From Chamaecrista fasciculata (Eukaryota > Streptophyta > Magnoliopsida > Fabales > Fabaceae), in contig QANZ01047720.1 in assembly GCA_003254925.1 (NCBI GenBank), forward strand, positions 1-64,000: a DNA stretch of 64,000 nucleotides, given 5' to 3'. A program made the translations under genes and the position numbers. Of the stretch, positions 56,187 through 64,000 are shown piece after piece; position 1 is the stretch's first letter, and each line of letters begins with the position of its first letter. The notes under the pieces were generated by a model that had not been told where the DNA came from, ran no database searches, and was given only the letters and a program-made list of their open reading frames with translations.

Positions 56187-59100
56187 ATGGATATGGATAA
56201 AGGATGGGGACTTACCCTTGATTCTTCTTCCCCAAAATCTCTTGGATTTTTTCCATCATCCAAACACGTCCCTTCATCTTCTTCTTCTTCTTCTTCTAGG
56301 GTCATCATGCAGGGGTTTCCGGTGAATCTCAGCCGTACGATGGAGTCATCATCGTCAACAGATCATCATATTCATAATTATCCAAAGGCTACTACTGTCC
56401 TTGGTGAAGTTGACTTCTTTTCCACCAAAAACAATAATATTGTTTCTGTGAAGAAGGAGAATTCTCACCCCCAATTACCTCCTCTCAACTCTAGTTTGGA
56501 CGTAAATGTAAGCTCTACATATACATACATACATACATACATACATATACCTTCTTCATTTCTTTCTAATTTTGTTTATATATTTTTTCCCTTCAATTTT
56601 AATTTAATTAAACCCAAATTTTCTCATTAATTTACGGTTTCAATTGTGTTACATATATATAGACGGGTTTGCAACTCCTTACTAGTAACACTGGGAGTAA
56701 TCAATCTGCCATGGATCATCATCATGGGACTTTGAACAAGAGTACTGCTGAGGTATGCTTACATGTACATATATACATAATTGGCCAAAGTGCACTTTTG
56801 GTTCGATATTTTTTGTTTAGGTCTCAATTTAGTCCCGTATTTTTTCTTGTTACACTTTTAGTCTTATATCTTTTGGTCAGGTTCAAAATTGGTTCCATAT
56901 ATTTTTTGTTACAGATTTGGTTCCATATATATGAAACATTTTATAAAGATATGAGATCAATTATACAACTTGACCATGACCAAAAGAAATAAGACCAAAT
57001 CTGAAACTGACCAAAGATATGAGACTTATTAAGAATTGAGCAACAGATATGGCACTAAAAGTGCAACAAAAAAAAATATGAGATCAAATTGAGACCTGAA
57101 CAAAAGATATAGGACCAAAAAGAAATTATTGTGTTAATTGCGATGAAGTGTGATGTGTAGTTGAAAGAATTGCGAGAGGAGCTAGAGCGAATGAATGCAG
57201 AAAACCAGAACCTGAAGGAGGTGCTAAGCCACGTCAGCAGCAAGTACACCGCCTTGCAAACGCATCTCGCCGCATTGATCCAACGGCGACAAGATAACCA
57301 ACGTGTCCACACCGCACCACCACATCATCAGGTCATTAATTATTCTTAACTAATTAATTATTATTATTATTGATTTATTTATTCTTATTATAGATCCATT
57401 CCATATATGAAATTAATAATAATAATAATAATGATTGATTTAATTAGCAGGTAGTGGCAAGGCAGTTTCTTGAGGTGGAAGAAGTAGATAATCATGATGA
57501 TGACGATGAAGAAGCATCGAATAATAATAATAATAATAATTCAGGAAATTCGGATGAAGAAAGAACTCGATCTACTTCACCTCCTAACAATAATAATAAT
57601 GGTAAAAGCGAGATTATCAGTAATGATAATCCTGAAGACTCAGAATCTCCTAATAACAAGCTTCAGAAAGTGGACCAATCTGCAATTTCAACAACTACCA
57701 CAGAAGCCACTGCCATGAGAAAAGCTCGTGTATCCGTCCGTGCTAGATCAGAAGCTCCTATGGTATATACAAATCTATATATTAATTGTTGCACTTTAAT
57801 TAATTTATATATACATTAATTAGAAAATTAATTAATTAATTTGTTGTTACATTATTGCGTGTGTATATATATATATATACACAGATAAGTGATGGATGTC
57901 AATGGAGGAAATACGGACAAAAAATGGCGAAAGGAAACCCTTGTCCTCGTGCTTATTACAGATGTACCATGGCCGTTGGATGCCCTGTTCGCAAACAGGT
58001 AATTATTCAATTTTAATCGCTCATATACTCATTGTGGTGATTCTAAAATAATTTTTGGTTTTATTTTAGTCCTTAAACTTTTACATTTGTTCTATTTTAG
58101 TCTCATTTTGTGTACTTTTTTGTTGTTATTTTTAATTTGAATAATTGAGAAGGATCATTTCTCTTTTATATATGTTATAATAAGTGAGTTAATTAACAAA
58201 GAGAGAAAGAAAAATTTTTAATTTTTTAAAGGAAAATCAACAACAAATTTATCTCTAATTTATGACTGAGAATGAAAATTTTTTTTATCACTTTGTTAAG
58301 TTATTTTTATTAAGACATACGAAAGAAAAATGACTATTCTTAACTGTTCAGGTTAAAAATAATGGCAAAAACTAGACGAAATCACATTTTTAAAGAATCA
58401 AAATAGAACAAATGTAAAAGTTTCAAGATCGAAATGAAACAAAAACTAATTTTAAAATTAAAATGAAACTTATCTCATAGTTTGAGTATCAAAATGAAAT
58501 TTTATCCATTTTAATTTAATTTCTCTTTGACTACATAAAACAAGGAGTAAACTACTAAATTGGTCCCTGAATTATTGACTCGCTGACAGATTGGTCCCCG
58601 AATTTAGGAAATTGACAAATAGGTCCCCGAATTTTTCTAACGAGTCAAATAGGTCCCCGAATTTTTCTAATGTTTGTCAAATAGGTCCTTCTGTGCATGT
58701 TATTCGGGGACCTATTTAACTAACGTTAGAAAAATTCGGGGACCTATTTGACTTGTTAGAAAAATTCGGGGACTTATTTGTCAATTTCCTAAATTCAGGG
58801 ACCAATCTGTCAGCGAGCCAATAATTCAGGGACCAATTTGGTAGTTTACTCTGGGTAAGTAAATCTATATGATACAACAAGTAAGATGTGACATGATTTA
58901 TATTGTTTGATTGATTTATAAAATAACTTTTTGATTTTTTTATTATTTCTCACATGAAGATTATGTCACAAGTTGCACTTATACATAAAATTAATATTAA
59001 CATTGTATAATATGTGTAGGTTCAGCGATGTGCAGAAGACAGAAGCATATTGATAACGACATACGAAGGAAACCACAAGCATCCTTTGCCACCAGCGGCT

Positions 59101-59655
59101 ATGGCCATGGCTTCAACTACGAGCGCAGCGGCTAGCATGTTGATGAATGGGTCCATGTGTAGTGGCGAGGGTCTCATGAACCCAAACCTCATCGCTCAAG
59201 CCATTCTAAATAATAATAATAACTCTAGTAGTAGTACAATGGCTACACTTTCTGCTTCCGCACCATTTCCTACTGTCACATTAGACCTCACTCACAATAA
59301 TCACATTAATAATATTAATAATAATAACCACCACCCTTATTACCCCTTCCAATTCCAAATTAGTCCTCCTCAGCCTCAAACGACGCCGTTTCATCACACT
59401 AATAATACCTCCAAGTTCTCTGGCCTACACTTGTCTCAAGATCATAGGCCCACCACCGCCAGCAACCACCAACCCGCGTCTCTCGCGGCGGCTATTACCG
59501 CCGATCCCAACTTCAAGGCGGTTCTCGCCGCGGCTATCTCGTCCATCATTGGCGGTGGCGGCGGACCAAACCCTAACACCGACGGCAACGGCAACGGCGG
59601 CAGCAGTCCTAACATCCTCAATAGTAGTACCGTCAGTGGATTTTCCGGGAATTAA
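56187..59655 (+). CDS. WRKY6-like: WRKY transcription factor, group IIb (six exons)
   Basis: Nuclear DNA-binding factor that recognises W-boxes (TTGAC). Exons read from splice sites: 56187-56507, 56663-56752, 57161-57331, 57451-57762, 57885-57998, 59020-59655; all introns GT-AG and phase 0; product 547 residues. Domains: EVDFFS motif (74-79), leucine-zipper-like coiled coil (138-182), acidic/Asn-rich linker, basic KARVSVRAR (285-293), WRKYGQK (305-311), zinc site C325, C331, H355, H357 (C-x5-C-x23-H-x-H), conserved tail [13 protein letters not shown] to IIGG (496-515). The intron after VRKQ within the zinc finger is the VQR type of groups IIa/IIb. Layout fits the Arabidopsis WRKY6/31/42 branch. 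Introns 2 and 5 hold foldback elements. No damage seen; start chosen as the first ATG, in frame with [12 protein letters not shown]. Confidence 0.96.
56785..57122. repeat. Foldback element in WRKY intron 2
   Basis: Left arm aaagtgcacttttggttcgatatt...aggtctcaatttagtcccg and right arm ...gagatcaaattgagacctgaacaaaagatataggaccaaaa. Same family as 55211-55573. It takes up most of the 408-bp intron but leaves both splice sites. Confidence 0.75.
58040..58510. repeat. Foldback element in WRKY intron 5 (first)
   Basis: The left arm around tttacatttgttctattttag and right arm ctaaaatagaacaaatgtaaaag-type text (58415-58440) are inverse copies. Similar text occurs downstream of the gene near 59970-60410. 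Confidence 0.6.
58545..58851. mobile_element. GAGTAAAC foldback element in WRKY intron 5 (307 bp)
   Basis: GAGTAAACTACTAAATTGGTCCC...TTTGGTAGTTTACTC, closely similar to 22770-23046 including the GACTCGCTGACAGATTGGTCC block. The 10-bp flanks (ataaaacaag; tgggtaagta) do not match, so the site is old or rearranged. Confidence 0.9.
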
Positions 59656-61076
59656 ATTTTTTTTCTTTTTCATGTCATTAGTTTTCTTTATTAATTAGGA
59701 AATAGAAATGTTTTATTCTTTATTGTCTCATGATCACTTGGAATATATAGTCTGTCTGGATTCAAGAATTTCTCTCAGTAAATATAGATAGATAGACAGA
59801 AGAAAGAAAATAGACAAATTTTAATCATTCAATCTCTATATATATTTTACTTAAATTTTTAATTTAGTACTTTATTTTATTTTACTTTTCTTAAATCAGT
59901 TTTATACTTGGAAAATCTCTTGAATTTTAGTCCTTATTAATACTCCATTACGTCAAAAATTCCTTTTGGTTATCATAAACTATAGAATAAATTTTGTTTT
60001 GATCCTTAATTCTTTTTTTTATGGTTTTGTTTTTAGTTTTCAAGATTTTCCACTTATTCCACTATTAGTCTGAATTACAACTCTGTTTGGTTTTTATTTT
60101 TATTTTCAAGCTAGACACCTCGCCTATATGATTTCTCTCTTATATATATATATATGTTCTAATAAATGATAAATGAGTTGATAAAGAAAAAAGGAAAAAT
60201 CAATAATAAATTTATCTACAATTTATGAATGATTAAGATTCTCTCTTTACTTATTAATTGATTATGATACATATATATGAGAGAGAAACCTTCTATCTCA
60301 ATTGTCTAGATCAAAGATAACAACATAAACTATGGAATCACATTTTAGATTGATGAAAGAACAAATGAAAAAGGTTGAAAATCAAAATAAAAATCACCAT
60401 ATAGATTGAATTAATTATATTATAATATTAGTTTTTAAAGCTCTTATAAAAAATGAGCATCTTATTAAATCTTTATATACTAATTTCAACAATAGCAAAA
60501 TCAATATTGAAGCTTTAGAATGGCCAAATATTCAAATTGGTCTAAAAAAATATGAGGTAGTTCGTCTTAAAGATTCCATTGGTTTCAAATTGATTCTATA
60601 TATGTATATATTCACTTTCGATCCCAAATTATGGTCATATCTTATTCTTTATCATTTAAAGTTCCAATGTGTGCAATGAGTGCATAATTACGGGTTATTT
60701 TTTATGATTTCTTTATCCAGTTGGGGTCAAAAATAAATTATGTTAAATTGAATTTTGAAAGTAGGATGTTTGTTTACACTTTACGCTATGTGTTATTCTT
60801 GAAGAGTTTTTTCTGTCAAATTTGGACCATTTGTAGACAAAGTCAAAATGTACCTCGAACGTGAATTTTCAAGTAGGTTTATGACTAAAAGTGAAAAATT
60901 ATGAAAGTTCACTTTCGAGGGTGTCATTTGACCTCATTTGCTGATGATCCCGACTGGTCGAGCAAAGAAAGATAACTCGTCAAGAGTAACACAAAATTTC
61001 CAACTTGTCGCTTTCAAACTTTTTTTTTCGTAGAAATAGGATGCATAATATAAATGAAACAAAGTCTCACAGAGTC
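59656..61076. other. Spacer downstream of WRKY gene
   Basis: 3' untranslated region and AT-rich spacer. Contains a foldback-like pair (about 59970-60410) and, near 60530-60960, a text block related to the large foldbacks at 24395 and 34056. No gene seen. Confidence 0.5.
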
Positions 61077-62545
61077 TTAACACAAATATAAAGCCCTCAA
61101 GCAACCTAACCAATCCCACGAGGGGTAGCTATGCCAAACATATCGGCAACAAAAAATATTAGAAACAAAAGGAGGGCATAAATCAAAAGTAGAGAAAGAG
61201 CATCTAGTCCTAAGAGCACTCCCAGCAAGTGCATCAGCAGGTTGGTTGCCTTCACGCAAAACATGAGAAATTTTGAAGTTGTTAAAATGGTTGAGATAGG
61301 ACCTGCACAAGTCAATTAAAGGAGAATAGTGGTGTAAGTTATATCCACTTTCAGCAGTAAGAAGCTTAACAACAATAACACAATTAGTTTCAAGCCAAAC
61401 ATTGAGGGCCCCAGTCGAATGAGCTACTTTTAAACCAAGCAAAACACCCCAAATTTTAGCTAGTAGACTGTCCCCTGTACCAAAAAATTGATTAAACCCT
61501 TGGATCCAATTGCCCAAGTGATTTCGAAGGAGGCCACCTGCTGCAATTGAGTTGGAAGAAGGGTTACAAGCCCCATCAGAATTAATTTTAATCCATCCTA
61601 CATCAGGAGGATCCCACTTGACCAAAATGCTTTTATGAGTCGGTTGGTTTTTGGTGTGATTGTCACCAAGAAACCAAAATTCTATAGCAAGTTTGATAGC
61701 CATTTGAGCCACGACCAAAGGGAAAAAAGGAGCATTCTCAAAGAATTTCTTGTTCCTTGCCAACCAAACACTCCAAGCACAGTAAAGAAAAATTGTTCCA
61801 AAAGGAATATTGTGAAGAGATGGGACATGTGAAGTAGCACAGGTTTTAAACCAGTTAGCAAAGTCAGAATTTTGGAGGTTTGGGGTACAAGGAAAAGAAA
61901 CACAATGAGACCAAACAAGCTGGGTCATAGAGCAATTCCTGAAAATATGTTCAGGTGTTTCATCATGAATGCCACACATCACACAGTAGGGATATGTATC
62001 AATACCCCAAGTAGCAAAAAGGTATTTGGTGGGGATGCTGTTGTGAGAAATTAACCATGCAAAAAATCTGTATCTAGGGTGACATTGAAGCTTCCAAACC
62101 CATTTCAGATTGAAGTTGCTACTGCCATTGGTTGTAGAGATTAGATTGTAAGCATATTTGATAGAATATTCACCATTATGGGTTGAGCACCAACATAGAA
62201 TATCATTTTTGGAACCTAATGGGTTTCTAGGGGTACTTATCATGGCATTGATCAACTCCTTAGGGAAGACAAATGAGAGATTATCCCATGTCCAGTTAGC
62301 AGAAGTATCCAAGGCATCTACCACCCTCATCTTAGATTCATGGAGAGCTAAAGGCCCATAAATGAGGCTCCTGATGTTGGCAGCAGAATGAGGTGTTGGC
62401 ACCCGAGTGAATGGTATATTTGCTTCCCAATTGTACAACTTGCATCCCCCTTCTGATGCACTTGGTCAGAACTGAACATTTGGATTAGTTTTTGAGTCTA
62501 TGGTTGCAAATCATAGCCCATGGCGGATCATTTTCATGAATTATT
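61077..62545 (-). pseudogene. LINE tail: zinc-binding and RNase H domains
   Basis: Minus strand, open for 453 codons (61077-62438). The frame continues upstream through one stop (...PSASEGGCKLYNWEAN) to the LTR that cuts it at 62545. Domains: reverse transcriptase zinc-binding region (WCSTHNGEYSIKYAY to CVMCGIHDETPEHIFRNC, residues 83-169; C152, C155, H164, C169), then RNase H (residues about 280-405). Active-site check: Asp288 (SDGA) and Asp402 (PADALAG) kept, but the expected Glu is Lys328 (LLAKIWG) and the expected Asp is Asn352 (LETNC). So it is probably inactive despite the long open frame. The upstream RT is lost by truncation. Confidence 0.87.
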
Positions 62546-64000
62546 TGTTGGAGATTGTGCCCTAGGGCCAATCATTTTATAAATATGTTTTGAACATATT
62601 AATTAATTCATGGAGATAAATTAATGGTTATCATATTATTAGTATGTTTACTATGATAACAGTCCTTGATTAATTATGAGATAATTAATCTAAATCTATC
62701 CCTGGTCGATTGTTTTCGTGGGAACGAAAATGAACTAAGACCAGCATGACCTCGGTGCATAGAGATGCACGCACTAGATGCTGGAACGAGAGTCATGGTG
62801 CAATTACGTAAGGGGTTACGAGTTGTTGGACTGACCCGGAGAGTCCTGCATGGGTTTAGTCATCCGCTTGCCTCTCCTGTACGCCTGTCACGACGCCTTA
62901 GACCTGAGGTCATCATTATTCTGGCGTTGCAGTTGTCAGACTTTGGCTTAGTCTAACGTTGCCCGTAGTAGGGTAGCCATAAGGGCTGAGTACGAGTTTG
63001 GTTGATTGCCGTGCTGAGGAATGTGGATTGATCTAAATGGGATTTTGTTCCCCATTAAATTGGGAGATATCTTACTGGCGCCCTCGATGAGTCTGTCCAA
63101 GGAAAGAGTGGCCACTCAGTATATTGGGACTTACTCAAGGAGATCGAGAAAGTAAAGGTTTGGATTATGGATGACTTTCCTGTGCCTGATCCATGACCAA
63201 GATATTGTAAAACAATAGGGTCGATGTCAAGGAGGTACTAAGGTTAAGTCGGTTTTGGTAAAAACGATAACTCACATGTTTTGGGTAGTCGTGATGGCTT
63301 GCTAGAGTCCGCTCACGACTTGTAGGTCATAGAGATGGCTTGCTGCCAACTTCACGTGGGGCCTGCTGGGTCACACACGAGCAGGATTAGGACACCGCTT
63401 GAAGGGACACGAATTAGGGTTAATTCGTGGGTCACTCCGGTGACACATTTTAAGACATAGCAAGAATGTCTGGGACATTAAGTCTTGTCTTAAATAATCT
63501 ACAGTTGTGAAGTATTTAAATTTGTGAGACAAATTTAAATATAATAATTATTAAATGATTAATGGGGATTAATTATTTACAATTAAAATATTAAGGAAAA
63601 ATAATTCAGATAAGTTTCCTAAAAGTTAGGAGATTATTGAATTATAAAATCCCTTAATATTGTTGATGAGGGTGGCGCCTCATAGGGCCTTTTATTAATA
63701 AAAATGTTTTATTAATTTAAAGTCATGAATTTGAATTCAAAAGATTTGATGGAGATATCAAAAGATTTGAATTCAAAAGATTTGATGAGATCTCAAATCA
63801 GGATCTTTGGAGAATCATGACTTCCTAAGAGTTAGGAAGGTTTTTGATTTATAAAATTCCAAAGGAAATTGGAGCAACATGGCGCCATGCTTAGTGAATC
63901 TTAGAGGGCGATTTGATCTCTCATTTGATTCCCTAAGATTACGATTTGAATTTAAATTAAATATTATGGTAATATTATAATTTGAAATTCAATTCATGAA
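62546..64000 (+). mobile_element. Copia-1-family LTR, truncated by window end
   Basis: TGTTGGAGATTGTGCCCTAGG at 62546 is followed by sequence collinear with 45856 onward for 1455 bp. The 5 bp before it (62541-62545) are TTATT. It may be a solo LTR or the 5' LTR of a plus-strand element continuing to the right. Confidence 0.92.

Noticed and set aside
59425..59673. 82-codon minus-strand frame
   Set aside because: Shadow of WRKY exon 6.

Overview
This window looks like repeat-rich nuclear DNA from a flowering plant, most likely a eudicot; I cannot name the species. Evidence: one spliced host gene of a plant-specific transcription factor family (WRKY) with six exons and GT-AG introns; Copia and Tat-type Gypsy LTR retrotransposons, plant LINE tails, and hAT, CACTA, Mutator-like, Harbinger-like and Stowaway miniature elements; AT-rich spacers with TATA-type plant promoters; and a run of N marking a draft-assembly gap at 36249-36935.

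Layout. 1-7118 is a minus-strand Copia element (Copia-1): LTR 4983-7118, PBS, a long leader, gag, protease, integrase and RT. Its pol frame runs directly into the head of another same-family LTR at 254/255. 7119-10663 is spacer with a hAT miniature element (8636-9287) and foldback elements. 10664-22505 is an almost complete minus-strand Tat-type Gypsy element (Gypsy-A) with 601-bp LTRs. It carries a plus-strand, intron-containing extra gene between integrase and the 3' LTR, and that gene is itself split by a CACTA element (12636-13667). 22506-27222 is spacer with foldbacks. 27228-32612 is a second Copia element (Copia-2) with very short 119-bp LTRs of the unusual TA...TA type and a perfect target duplication; its RT region is replaced by a piece of another LTR element. 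32613-39423 holds a LINE RNase H relic, a Stowaway element, microsatellites and the assembly gap.

39427-50812 is a nested stack. A Harbinger-like element contains a GAGTAAAC-type foldback (39658-39921) and a Mutator-like foldback (40196-50516). Gypsy-B (40206-49404) sits in the Mutator-like terminal repeat. Gypsy-B in turn contains a hAT miniature element (40990-41446) and a Copia-1-family solo LTR (45856-47982). Most steps are dated by direct target duplications. 51976-55255 is a LINE tail and a 1.32-kb tandem duplication of its end. 56187-59655 is the only gene that looks functional: a group IIb WRKY factor of 547 residues. 61077-62545 is another LINE tail, cut by a fourth Copia-1-family LTR that runs off the window at 64000.

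How the parts relate. Apart from the WRKY gene, the window is transposon sequence in different states of decay. The copies inside the window can be compared with each other: Gypsy-A and Gypsy-B each show what is missing or inserted in the other, so insertion sites, introns and deletions could be placed without outside data. I found no CRISPR array, rRNA or tRNA gene, and no clearly new multi-gene system. The closest candidate is the spliced antisense gene shared by both Gypsy elements.
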